The notes under the pieces are model-generated. The model ran no database searches. It was not told the DNA's origin and saw nothing but the letters and a program-made list of their open reading frames with translations. A DNA stretch of 64,000 bases from Takakia lepidozioides (lineage: Eukaryota; Streptophyta; Takakiopsida; Takakiales; Takakiaceae). Position 1 is the first letter of the stretch. Each line of letters opens with the position of its first letter. Shown piece after piece: positions 10,101 through 20,600 of the stretch. The DNA lies in assembly GCA_030704615.1 (NCBI GenBank), contig CM060734.1, positions 3,162,001 to 3,226,000 on the forward strand, read 5' to 3'. Position numbers and translations under genes: made by a program.

Positions 10101-11553
10101 TTTGCCATCTTGGAACAGGTACTCGGAGGACTTTTGGAAGAAAGGATTCGGGCTTGCCCGCATGGTGTTGGACGACAGAGGCTGTGTGGTTGTCCTGGCG
10201 AGCAGAGGAAAAAACACTCAGACAGGAATTGCGAAGTGGACCCGCAAGAGCGCCGTCCCGATTCTGAAAAAGAAGTGGACGTGCATCAACACACTGGGCC
10301 TTCGGTCGGAAGGGAAGAAGGTGATTACGACACTGGCACTCGTCCATTCATTTGCTTGGGTGTTTTCAAATGCGGTGCCGCATTCGGTTTCTAATCGTTT
10401 TCCCCCTGTGTATGCAGACGAAGCAGTTCGATGCATACTGCTTTGTGAAGAGAACTCCACCTTTGCTTTCCGGAAGGAGGGAGGAAAGGTTGACCCGAAC
10501 TGCGACCCACTCGATTACGACGTTCTGTTCAACAACATTCCCAAGGAACTTCTCCCTCATAGCCTCACTTCAACGGAACCCCTGCGGTACTCACGGACTC
10601 GGAGCCCTGCCTTCATTCAGACAATTATGGAGACATGCACAGACGTGGAGGGCACAGTGCTCGACCTCATCTATGGGACAGGTATGCAGAATCTTGATCT
10701 ATGTTGTTCTGCAAATTCTCGTTAGGATGTAGTTCGCAACATCTGAAGCGCCATGTGGTAATGTGTGGATGGCATTGTAACAGGTGCCTCAATGTGGGCT
10801 GGGCGGTTTTCCGACCGGCACCTCTTTGCCTACGAGGAGGATTCATCCGTGTGGGGATCCCATCTGGAAGGGCTGCAACGGATTGTTAAGGCTCCCGACA
10901 GAGCGGAAGTCTCCTCGGATTCGTCGGAGTCCGAGGAAGACACAGTGGACATTGATGCAGAGGAGAACCCGGAATACGAGTGAGTGCAAACATTGTAAGT
11001 TTGCAAAGCCTTCTGGGTCATTTATGTCAAACAAATTTCCTGACTATGGTTCTCATTAGTCTCGTTGATGATTGTCATGTGCAGGATTGCAGGGTCCGGG
11101 TCGAAACATGTAGGGCCTACACTTCCTGCCAGGAAGAATGTCCCGTTCTTTGCGAGGGCCGACTTCATGACGAGCCCGGTGAGGGACTACTCCCTTCCTA
11201 GTTATGCAGCTAAACTCGCAAATACAGCGATTAGAAGAAGTGAGAATCCCAGTAAAGTAGAGCAGATTTTGGAGAGGGCTAGGGAGGACAGAAGGATAAG
11301 GAAAGAGTTGGTAGCAGCTCAGACAGGTAGACGAGTACGAAAGTACATATGTGATTCAGCGGATGAGAGCGACGCAGACAGGGAGGAAGACGACCCAACG
11401 GAGGTGAGATGGACAGTTCCGCAAGGGGAAGATGGGATTTTCGAAAGCCTGGCCAACGAGCAGTCCGCTGGAGATGAGAAAGGCACTGAGGGGGTGGAGG
11501 CGGAGCAGGACAGTCTAGAACAGGATGAGGATTCGGATGATTTTCAAGATTGA
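7136..11553 (+). CDS. ParB-like plus degenerate N4/N6 DNA-methylase-like protein, nine exons
   Basis: Predicted exons: 7136-7866, 7979-8168, 8269-8553, 8607-8753, 8837-9054, 9201-10359, 10418-10681, 10794-10979, 11085-11553, about 1,216 residues, nearly all with GT-AG junctions. Exon 1 looks ParB-like: IPLCRMVSLPIVRQ, then FFVWDGNHQLLAWW, matching the family's DGxHR pattern. Exon 6 has a beta-class N4/N6 methylase layout: MIILDIPDG where motif IV should read DPPY, then W, F, W and CVVVLAS. Exons 7-8 give VLDLIYGTG joined to ASMWAGR, resembling motif I. The order (motif IV before I) fits the beta class. The tail has NVPFFARADFM and acidic stretches. Problems: an in-frame TAG at 9613-9615, and a one-base phase mismatch at the exon 6/7 junction. 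Upstream start uncertain, since the frame is open from 7091. Three other copies exist in the window. Enzyme activity is doubtful. Confidence 0.7.
7897..7918. repeat. GC-core palindrome inside intron 1
   Basis: Ten-base arms CGAAATGCGG and CCGCATTTCG flank a TG centre. The arms are perfectly complementary. It lies wholly inside the 112-bp intron 7867-7978, so it does not affect the protein. Confidence 0.85.
9105..9126. repeat. GC-core palindrome inside intron 5
   Basis: GGAAATGCGG, CA, then CCGCATTCGC: the same palindrome as in intron 1 with changes at the right outer edge. It sits within intron 9055-9200. Confidence 0.8.
10368..10387. repeat. GC-core palindrome inside intron 6
   Basis: AAATGCGG, TG, CCGCAT core in the 58-bp intron 10360-10417. 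The palindrome makes up about a third of this very short intron. Confidence 0.8.
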
Positions 11554-11689
11554 TAGAATTTTAATGAAGTCTCTGTAAATGTAAATTCTCTTTCAGAGTA
11601 TATAAAGGAAATTCTGCCAGACATTCGTGACCCCTCTCCAGTGTGCATTCCTGCCACACAATCGTTGAAACCACGACGCTCCCAAAATC
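11554..11689. other. 3' flank of the ParB/methylase-like gene
   Basis: AT-rich sequence after the TGA stop. It contains TATATAAAGGAA (11598-11609), which could be a TATA-like element. I see no ORF and no clear AATAAA signal. Confidence 0.4.
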
Positions 11690-12392
11690 AGAAATGGGGC
11701 ACCGCATTTCCAAAATTTTGGCAACTCTAAGAACCTCTTTTGGAAATGCGGCACCGCATTTCCAAAATAGGGGAGGGACTAAATTTTCCATTTCAATGTT
11801 GGCATAGTAAAAAGTAATCGGCCGATTGCAAATGCGGTGCCGCATTTCCAAAATTTCCTTTGTCCACACGCCAGTTTTGGCCTCTCCCGCTCATTGCATG
11901 GATGCCACCACGCTTACAGAGGTCGAACAAGGAGGTCGAACAAGGAGGTCGAGATGGCGGAATTGAAAATGCGGTGCCGCATTTCCATATTGGGGATGGT
12001 CGTTGTTCGAACTGCAGGCCCATCACCAAAAATTGGCACCGCATTCCATTGTAAAAAAAAAGTCGATGACGGACATGGAAATGCGGCGCCGCATTTCCAG
12101 AACGGACATCGCAATTTGTCCATTTGCAGACCCTCTCACGGAAATGCGGTAACGCATTCCATCGCGTTGGTCGGAAATGTCACACTTTTCGAAGTGTTGG
12201 ACGGAAATGCGGCACCGCATTCCCTTGTCCAAAAAGAAGTTTCCATTGCCAAGCTGGAAATGTCGCCGCATTTGCAATGCCAACCTCGTTGTCTGTCCAA
12301 TTTATAGACCCGTGTTGGTATTTCGTGTACCTGGACGGAAATGATGCACCGCATTTCCTTGTCCCACATGGAAATGCGGTGCCGCATTTCAA
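11690..12392. repeat. Cluster of about eleven GC-core palindromes
   Basis: Copies centre near 11701, 11752, 11838, 11975, 12040, 12087, 12150, 12212, 12265, 12347 and 12380. The consensus is GGAAATGCGG, a two-base YR centre, CCGCATTTCC. The copy at 11738-11767 has 14-base complementary arms. The copy at 12077-12098 has a CG centre and is a perfect palindrome. Copies at 12040, 12150, 12265 and 12347 are degenerate. Spacing is often 47-65 bp but not fixed, and the sequence between copies is not obviously repeated. ORFs read through here are artefacts of the repeat. The cluster begins about 140 bp after the stop of the ParB/methylase-like gene. Confidence 0.85.
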
Positions 12393-12572
12393 TGTCCGAC
12401 ATGGCGTTACTCTGGTATATTCTTGACACATGACTCACATACCGGTTACTCTGCTATATTCATCCGGACAGACACATTGTAGAAATGAGACATCAAATTG
12501 TAAACAGTGGGCCAATTCCGACAGTTATTCAACAGAATGAAACACAATCATACAGAAGTGAGGTACGATGGG

Positions 12573-12578
12573 TTTATT
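12573..12578 (-). terminator. Polyadenylation signal AATAAA for the minus-strand gene
   Basis: TTTATT on the plus strand reads AATAAA on the minus strand, 70 bp beyond the stop codon, in the context GATCAATAAA. The paralogous gene at 13611-14321 has the same GATCAATAAA at its 3' end. Confidence 0.6.
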
Positions 12579-12647
12579 GATCGGACACGATGTCTCACAT
12601 TTACCAACTGCAGACAAAACTAAGCCCTTCCTCCTTCTACATGGGCT

Positions 12648-13349
12648 TCACCAAGTCGACGGAACTTCGATACCCCTCAAAACAAGCTCATCACTGCTGC
12701 GGCACCTCGAGGTAAACTGCAATTCGGTCGTTCTGCTGCCCTTGCTGGAGCCGACGACAATGTCATGTCCATCAATGATACCACCATCATACATTGACAA
12801 GGTCACTGTGGGCCTCATGTGCCCGTGCGATTCGTCTTCGCAACTCAGCCGAATGTCTCCATACACTGGAAGAGCGGAGTGATCTGCACGTATATAGTTT
12901 TCCCCGGTGCCGTCCTCCCTGGTCCACTGGCAGCAGTTCCAGCGCCAAAGCGAGGCCGTGCGTGATCTGTCCGACATCCCTTTCCAGCTTGGTATATCGA
13001 GGTCAACAATTTTCAGGACCCACGGACCGCATTGACCCTCGCCCTCACCTCGCTCAAAGCGGTAATAGCCCTCCAGATACTCCATTGCGCGCAAAGACTC
13101 TTGCTTGATTCCATCAGCGTATGTGAAAACAGAGAGCCAGACAATGATGTCTCCTGATTCTGGTTTGAACATAGCATAATCGTGGCCATGATAAGGGCAG
13201 TCGGCTGGATTTCGGCAGCACGGCATCCTTGAAAAAGAGTAGCGGAGTACGCTCAATGACAGCAGCTCCCAGATGGAGGAGGAGCAGCGCGGTGGCTGGA
13301 AAAAGTTCAAGCTAACGCTGCAATTCCTCACAAACACTCCAGGGCACAT
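12648..13349 (-). CDS. Unknown protein, paralogue of the divergent neighbour
   Basis: A 233-residue ORF. An internal Met at 13226 is an alternative start, but similarity to the neighbour extends upstream of it (VLRYSFSR versus VLRSSFAR), so the longer form or an upstream exon is likely. Conserved with 13611-14321: Cys-rich start C-x5-C-x5-DYAM, SGDIxxW, a GxYxFERG block, PWxLxIxDxDxPS, RWNCCxWT, PLYGDIR-type strand, then DGGxIxGxDIVV and ELVLRxxEVP at the C-terminus. The pattern of alternating hydrophobic strands suggests a beta-rich fold. I do not recognise the family. The paralogue's presence and shared polyadenylation context support a real gene. Confidence 0.65.
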   Translation of the reverse strand: MCPGVFVRNCSVSLNFFQPPRCSSSIWELLSLSVLRYSFSRMPCCRNPADCPYHGHDYAMFKPESGDIIVWLSVFTYADGIKQESLRAMEYLEGYYRFERGEGEGQCGPWVLKIVDLDIPSWKGMSDRSRTASLWRWNCCQWTREDGTGENYIRADHSALPVYGDIRLSCEDESHGHMRPTVTLSMYDGGIIDGHDIVVGSSKGSRTTELQFTSRCRSSDELVLRGIEVPSTW

Positions 13350-13507
13350 TTAAATTTCCCCCCTACAGGATCCTGGACCGATGAAGATTGGCTGCTTCAT
13401 GAATGTAGCCGTTTCAGTTTCCTACCCTGCCATGCAAACTATAGGCACTCACTGCCAGGTGGGCCGATAGCCACTGGACACGACGAAGTCCATCCCCTCT
13501 TCGATGT

Positions 13508-13527
13508 AAATGCGGCGCCGAATTTCC
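13508..13527. repeat. GC-core palindrome variant between the divergent genes
   Basis: TAAATGCGGCGCCGAATTTCC: left arm of the ATGCGG type, right arm of the CGAATTT type, a hybrid of the 11.7-12.4 kb form and the form at 25856-25877. It lies in the shared upstream region of the two paralogues. Confidence 0.7.
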
Positions 13528-13610
13528 ATCCGGGGGGATGGACTTCGGTGGCAGATCTCAAACTATAACTTCTTGATGAGAAAGATGTATGGGTTCATCC
13601 ACCTCCGTCG

Positions 13611-14321
13611 GTGGGTACGTGGGACCCAGATGCTCCATTATTGGAGGCCGGACTGCTCTTCCGCTTCGCATCATTTCCAAAATCTAAGGGCTTCGTAGCT
13701 GTCCGCAAGGTCATTGTCATCTGCATCCAAGTCGTCCTTAGGTCCTCTTTTGCAAGGATGTCGTGCTTCCAGAACCGGGACGACTGCCCATTTGGAGGCA
13801 TCGATTATGCAATGTATTCGGCCACATCGGGAGACATTGTTATCTGGTACACAGATTACACAGAAGATACTGGTTCGATTGTGGAAACATTGGTGGCTTT
13901 TGAGTATATCGTAGGCCACTACGCCTTCGAGCGGGGTGACGATCTTGGTCTGAGGAGTCCGTGGCTCCTGCGCATCCTCGATTCCGATTTTCCCAGCTAC
14001 GACGGTCACCCATGCAGAAGAAGGCGCACTGCTATGTTGTTGCGGTGGAACTGCTGCCACTGGACGTGGGTGGACTCCATCGGAGAGACCTATTCTCCTC
14101 AAGGAGTGCGCTCCTCTTCTCCATTGTATGGGGACATTCGCATTGGTGTGGACGACGAAAACGTGAAGATTTCCATATTCGATGGTGGTATGATTGAAGG
14201 GCAGGACATTGTGGTGAACATCACTAGGGGCGGTACAACGGCTGCAATCGACTTTACATGGAGGAGCCCCATGACTCATGAGCTAGTTCTGAGAGCAGTC
14301 GAAGTCCCATTGACAACGTGA
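13611..14321 (+). CDS. Unknown protein, paralogue of 12648-13349
   Basis: A 236-residue ORF with an alternative start at 13758 (MSCFQ). It shares the whole domain of the divergent neighbour: C-x5-C-x4-DYAMY, SGDIVIWY, GHYAFERG, PWLLRILDSDFPS, LLRWNCCHWTW, PLYGDIR, DGGMIEGQDIVV, ELVLRAVEVP. Charged residues flank the hydrophobic strands. I see no signal peptide or membrane segment. The two genes are head to head with about 260 bp between the long ORFs, so they may share a promoter region. An AATAAA follows the stop by about 85 bp. Function unknown. Confidence 0.65.
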   Translation: MGTWDPDAPLLEAGLLFRFASFPKSKGFVAVRKVIVICIQVVLRSSFARMSCFQNRDDCPFGGIDYAMYSATSGDIVIWYTDYTEDTGSIVETLVAFEYIVGHYAFERGDDLGLRSPWLLRILDSDFPSYDGHPCRRRRTAMLLRWNCCHWTWVDSIGETYSPQGVRSSSPLYGDIRIGVDDENVKISIFDGGMIEGQDIVVNITRGGTTAAIDFTWRSPMTHELVLRAVEVPLTT

Positions 14322-14404
14322 CTTGTATTTAGTAGGCACAGGGCTCAAGATTTGATGGCACAATCAGCACAGTAGACGTGCTTCAAATGCAATTCATGTG
14401 GATC

Positions 14405-14410
14405 AATAAA
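14405..14410 (+). terminator. Polyadenylation signal AATAAA
   Basis: GATCAATAAA, about 85 bp after the stop of 13611-14321, mirrored in the divergent paralogue. Confidence 0.6.
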
Positions 14411-14649
14411 AACCTCATTGTGCCCTCTTTTTATTCTATTCTGTGTCCATCGTTCCCAGAATGCGTCATTGCTCATTTCGTTTGGGATTGGGAGTGTCGG
14501 TGGATTTTGCAAGTGGCTGGTAGGCTGAAATGGGCCCCCATTGTACAGAGCAGTACCACCCTACCATTCGCGAAACATTGCCTTTCAATATATAATTCTA
14601 AATAACATTGCCGAACCTCCTTCATCGGGAGGTCCTTCTCCCCCTATGA

Positions 14650-14785
14650 CCGTGGCACCCTAAACCCTATTCCCGCGGACACTCATTTCCGGAAAATAGT
14701 GCTGCTCATGTTTTTTTCCACACTTACGACTCTGCTCATGGCTCATGCCGCTCATGGCTCATGGCTCATGAAATAGCAGCCCCCA
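14650..14785. repeat. Left inverted terminal repeat of a 6.9-kb unit
   Basis: The inner part, GCTCATGAAATAGCAG followed by CCCCC (14765-14785), is exactly inverted at 21464-21484. Outward, both sides carry several GCTCATG units, a poly-T (or poly-A) run and a segment resembling ACCCTATTCCCGCGGACAC (14659-14681), whose rough complement is at 21532-21555. The match is about 110-130 bp long with indels. Confidence 0.65.
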
Positions 14786-17433
14786 AAGGGATACCACCTG
14801 AGATTTGCCAGCATAAGATTGAACTAGAACCAGGGTCGGTACCAATCAAACAGGCTAGGTACAGGATGAATCCTAACTATGCACAGAAGGTTGGGGAAGA
14901 GATCAAGAAGCTGGCTGAGGCTAAGTTCATATACCCAATAGAGTATACAACTTGGTTGTCACCCATTGTGATAGTTCCCAAGAAGAATGGCAAACTGAGA
15001 GTTTGTGTGAACTATAAGAAGTTGAATGCTTGTACAAAAAAAGATCCATTTCCTTTGCCATTCACAGAAGTTGTACTGGGTGGCAGACCATGAGATATAC
15101 TCATTCATGGATGGCTTCAGTGGATATAACCAAGTGCAAGTGGCAGAAGAAGACCAGGGAAAGACAGCTTTCATCACAGACTGGGGTGCTTATGCATACA
15201 AAGTCATGCCTTTTGGACTTTGTAATGCACCAGCAACTTTCCAGAGGGTGATAGGTGAATCTTTTCACAAGTATCTGGATGATTTCATGCAAGTGTTCTT
15301 AGATGACTTCAGTGTGTACAGCTCTAAGAATGAGCACTTGCAGAAGTTGGAATTATGTTTGGCCAGATGCAGGATGAGAGGTCTTGGGCTGAATCCGGAA
15401 AAGTGTACTTTCTGTGTGAACTCAGGGGTACTACTGGGACACATTGTATGTAAGAAGGGACTGCTTGTGGATCCTAGAAAGACAGAGGCTATTAAAGCCT
15501 CACCACCACCAAGTAACGTTAAGGGTCTAAGGAGGTTCCTTGGACAAACTACTTATTATAGAAGGTTTGTCAAACGGTATGCATAGATGGCAACACCATT
15601 GAGCAAGTTTTTGAAGAAGGATGCAGTGTTTACATGGACAGCTGAATGTCAGTAGGTTTTTGAGGAACTTACATTGTCAGTAACAACTACATCTGTGCTG
15701 ATTAACCATCACTGGCATGTAGTATTTCATGTACACTGTGATGCCTCAGGGGAAGCATTGGGAGCTGTGTTAGCTCAAAATATCACAGGAAACATAGATT
15801 CACCTGTGTACTATGCTAGCAGGTTGTTAAACAGTGCTGAAAGGAACTATAGCACCACTGAAAGAGAAGCATTGGCAATGATTTATGCAGTCAAGAAATT
15901 CAGGCATTACCTATTGGGAAGGAAATTTATGTTTTATGTGGATCATCAGGCTTTGATTTATCTGGTGAACAAGCCTTTGATGAGTGGCAGGATAACAAGA
16001 TGGTTAATAATCTTGTACGAGTTTGAATTCGAAGTTGTTTACAAGCCTGGCCGTTTGCATCTTGTGGCAGATCACTTGTCACGCCTATCAACAGGAGAGC
16101 CCGCCACGGGAGTAGACGACCAACTACCTGATGCGAGTCTATTTGCAGTGGAGGTGCAGAGAATTGCAAATAATTGCTTAGATTGGCAGTGGCCAATCAG
16201 ATACTACCTTACTCATGGTCAGTGCCCACCCAGTTATGGGAAGGAACAGAGGAAGAGAATAGCTATCAAGGCTTTACCCTACACTATGATAGGTGGCAGA
16301 TTGTATAAGATAGGACCTAATGGAGTTCTTGAACGATGCTTGTACCACCATGAAGTAAATAAAGTTTTGGAAGATGTTTATAAAGGAGTGGCTGGAGGTC
16401 ATTTTGGAGAGGAGACTACCAGCAAAAAATACTACTTGTAGGTTACTGGTGGCCTACTTTGTTCAAAGATGTGCACAAGTATTGCAAGAGTTGTGATGAG
16501 TGTCAGAGGCTAGGACCTTTGCAAAGATCTGGAAAGATGGCTTTGCATCCGACGATGCCTACTGAACCATTTCAGAAATGGGGACTAGACTTGTTGGACC
16601 AATAAACCCACCAGCCAGAAATACACAGAACAAGTATATAATCACAGCCACTGATTATACTACAAAGTGGGTGGAAGCTAAGGCTCTGAGGGACAACACA
16701 GCTAAGTCTACAACAAGGTTCCTGTATGAGAACATACTTACAAGATTTGGCTGTCCCCTGGAATTTATCAGTGACCAAGGAAGTCACTTCATTAATGAGA
16801 CCATAGAATTATTGACTAAAGAGTTCATGATTGTGCACAGGAAGAGTACAACCTACTACCCATAGGGTAATGGGCAGGCAGAGGCCACCAACAAAATACT
16901 ATGCACTATTTTGGCTAAGATAGTCAATGCAAACAGAACGGATTGGGATACAAAGCTGCTGACAGCTTTGTGGTCATACAGGACTTCATATAAAGTCACC
17001 ACTAAGTATACACCATTCCAATTAGTTTATGGTATGGAAGCTTTACTTCCAGTGGAATTCTTGTTACCTACCACGAGAACTGAATGGGGAAGGAGAATGG
17101 ATTAAAGTCAGGAAACATGAATTATATTATGTGGAAGAAGTACGTGCTGATGCAGCAGATAACATGACCAGAATTCAGATGTAGAGGAAGGATCAATTTG
17201 ATGAAGGTAAATTGAAAACTTTTAAGACGGGTGATTTGGTTCTGTGGTTGCAGAAGAAGCCCAACACAGCCCACGCGGGTTGTACAGTCCATAGGATCAG
17301 TGACAGGTGGACGCGGGTTAATGTCAGAAAAGTGGCCGGTAAGTGTAAGGTTAGCTTGGGAGTCAAACTCGGAGAAAAAGCCACGCGGACAGAGGGCGAC
17401 GGAAGAGTGTTTGAATTTGAACGCGTGGCCTAA
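14761..17433 (+). pseudogene. Ty3/gypsy pol: RT, RNase H, integrase (broken)
   Basis: Reverse transcriptase begins at 14761 (PIVIVPKKNGKLRVCVNYKKLN). A frameshift near 15080 precedes SFMDGFSGYNQ, MPFGLCNAPATF and the catalytic FLDDFSVY (15291-15314). RNase H follows from 15720 (HCDASGEALG; STTEREALAM; VDHQAL). The integrase zinc-binding region is near 16460-16520 (CKSCDECQRLG). The core has the DDE residues in YIITATDY, SDQGSHF and GQAEATN. A C-terminal KTGDLVLW segment ends at 17433. Stops TAG at 15584, 15653, 16439 and 16863 interrupt it. For the first three, the copy at 1-1205 has CAA or CAG. There is no gag or LTR. It belongs with the accessory ORF that follows. Confidence 0.85.
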
Positions 17434-17656
17434 GGGGCAAAGCGCTCCGCATTGCATGAACTGCAATAGCGGGTGTCATCATGCAAAAAGACAAACTGGG
17501 CCGTCGAAGTACCTACCCGGTACAGCAACCGAAACTAATTGCGGACCCATTAATGCATCCATGAAATAGGTAACGGAACCCTTTACACGTACAACAAAGG
17601 GGGACCTTTGCCACATGTGCTGTCCTAGTGGACATTCCAGGTGGGAATGTGAGTAG

Positions 17657-20600
17657 ATGGGGGTAGAATTTAGAAATTACCCGAGGAGGCAACAGCCAAT
17701 CAGAAATGAGAATTTCATGCAGGTGGTTCCCTCCAAGAAACAAGAACAAGAAATTAGAAGAGTTATGAGCGGAAGAGTCGGGGTGGCTCCAAATAACCAA
17801 CGTCTTGACGGGAGGGGCAATCAAAGCTATAGCTTTGTAGCTATGGCGGATATTACATACTATACGCTAGCTTTACTTCTCACGCAGTGGCACAAGGATG
17901 GACGGGTTGAAATGACATTCTCTCTCACCCACTATCTGCAAGCCCCACATGCTTACACGCACTTACCCGTTCCTTTCTGTGCCAACCATACATTTATGCT
18001 CTATGCCCTGCAAGCTTTCCTACATCTATTCCAAACAAGGCCTTCTTGTTTGTCTAGGATGAAGAGAATTAGGGGAATGGAGGATATCAGGGTGAAGAGC
18101 ACCACGATTCTGCAGAAGCAAACAATTGCTACACCACAGGCAGTGCAGCTGCTGAAGGAGTTGCGATTGGAAGGGCTGCTACGCAATGAATGGTCTTTGC
18201 ATCATCGAAAGTTCATGATTCAATTCATTCAGAACTTTGAGCCTCGGACAGGAGTTATACAGGTGAGGGGAGTAGATATAGAGATTACTCCCCAGTACTT
18301 GCAGCAATTGTTTGAATTGTCTGGGCACGTGAATGTGGATGAACACAGGGCAAGATTGCAAATAGGGAATTTGTTCCAAGAAGCGAGTTTCTTTAAGACT
18401 CAAGGATACACCTGCACCAAGGCCGAGTACCCAGGGTTAAGGGAAGTTGACCAAATACTGAACATTTTGTTTGCCATGAAGCAGAACCAACAGTACCTTA
18501 GCAGATCATTCAGGGAGGAGATACTGAAAGCCTTGAGGGGAGAGGATGTGGCTTGGGCGGAGTTGATGTACAATGGTCTGGTGGAAGAGATGAAGCGGTT
18601 ACAAGGCGCACTACTGCTAAGTCTCCAATCATTGTGTCTGGCCCAATAATTGCGCAAATTATCCTTGATTCTTGTTTACTTGATGCGCGAGAACGCAAGG
18701 GGATGGGAGTGTTTGAGACAGCCACAACTGCAATTGAGGAGCATGGCTTGTCACAAGGTGAAGGGGGATTGGAGGGGCAGCACCAGTCCAAGAGACAAAA
18801 GCGGGATACGACTGTAGTGGCAAATCTACTAGCTTCAAGGAAACCACAAAATGATGTTTCCATAGCTCTTGTGCAAGATGGGGAACAGCAGCACAGAGGG
18901 TTGTTATTGCTGGAAGCACGGCCTTTGGAGAGGGAGGAAGAAGTTACCTCAGTACCACAGCCACCACAGCCAATTGACTCAGTTGTTGCAGGGGTAACTC
19001 AGATAGTACATGCTTTTACACCAGAGTCTATTGTTGTGGAAAGAGAAGGGTTAGACATCCCTACTATAGAGCAGGTAGTGGCAGAAATTGAGAAGGGTGA
19101 CCTTCTCTATGAAAACTCTGGCTTGGTCAGGGAGCCAGTGGTACCAAAGATGCAGAGTTTGACCAAGGAAATCCCTGCTGTGCATGTGATGCCCAAACCT
19201 GTGGAGGAGGTTCCAGGGGTAGAATATAAGGGCACTGTAGCACTTGTGGAGAATGAGGTCGTTCAGGAAGAAGATCTTGTGGGAACATGGCCTGAATGGT
19301 TGGTGAAACATCACACTGTGGAGAATCACGGGGACCATCAGCAAGTTTCCCATGAAGACCCACAGCAGGCCATGCTTATGAGTTCCATAAGCATGACACT
19401 CAATTTGTTGGGCACTTATATGAAATCCCATGTTCCATCCACACAATTGACAGCTTGAGGGAGGAACTCAAGCAGGAGTTTGAGGCTAGAATTGCCACTG
19501 AGTGTGCAAACAAGGTGGATGTGGAGGCCAACCTCAAGTTGCAGAAAGAGTTGGAGGACACGAAGGCTGCCCTGCAGCTAGCAAAAGGGAATTTGATTGA
19601 AGCGGGTCTGGAGCAGGAGAAGTTGCATGAAGTACATAAGCAACAGCTATACCAGTTGCAGGTTAAGCATGAGGGCAAATTGCAAGAAGTGAAGGTGCTT
19701 CATACAGAGTTGGAGGCAGTTCATCAGAAAATGACCATCCAATGTGCCACACTAACAACTACTCTGCAGCAAACTGCATTAGAAGTTAACAGACAAGCAG
19801 AGAGGTGTATGATGGTGGAGGCTGAGACCGTGGAGCAAGGGAAACTCATTGCTGATTTGAAGGCTACTATCCATCACAATGAGGATACTTTCCAACAGTA
19901 CAGTCAGGTTGAGGCTGAGAAGGACAAGTACATCATTGAGTTGCAGCAAATGCTCACATCACGAAAGAATGAGCTTTCTGTGACTACCAAGGCTTGGAAG
20001 GAAGATAATAATCTGACTGTTGCCTATGCAACCCTGGTTGAACCTCATGCAAAGCGCATGGAGGCTTTACAACAGCCGTTAAATATGTACAGACTCAAGG
20101 AGGAGCAGGCTCTCAGGGGTGCTACACAGGACTTGGTGGATAATCATCTTATGCAAGTATGGTTAACACAAGGGCCGGTGGAAGGGAAAACGCCAAGAAA
20201 GCTCACCCAGGGGGAGATGAATGATCTCAGGTTGCAGGTACAGAACATTGCCACAACCACTATAGACAATGTCTATAGTAGAATAGCTGAGTTACAGGAT
20301 GATGTGGAAGGGCTGCAGACTCAAGTGGATGACTTGAGCTCCAACATTGATAAAAGAGTTTTTGTTCCTGAGGAAGAGTTGGGGGCTGCTTATTTGCATG
20401 CATGGACTTTGATTTTCCAATCTTCGTCACGGGAGGTGCAGGACTTGCCGACAACAAGAGGGACAGTGGTGCCAATGTCACAGCAACCACAGCAGGTCGA
20501 CGCTGTTGATACCATGGCACTGCAGCAATCTGAGGTCTGGGGGGATGCTGCTTTTAACCCACCTAGGACTCCTGCTGCACTTGACTACAATCGGGCTATG

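Noticed and set aside
9352-10347. A 331-residue minus-strand ORF
   Set aside because: It is antisense to the exon with the methylase-like motifs. Composition (Leu/Ser/His-rich) is that of a shadow frame.
11561-12438. Many overlapping ORFs on both strands across the palindrome cluster
   Set aside because: They arise because the palindrome reads as similar peptides (CGTAFP, NAAPHF) in several frames. No start, domain or splice support.
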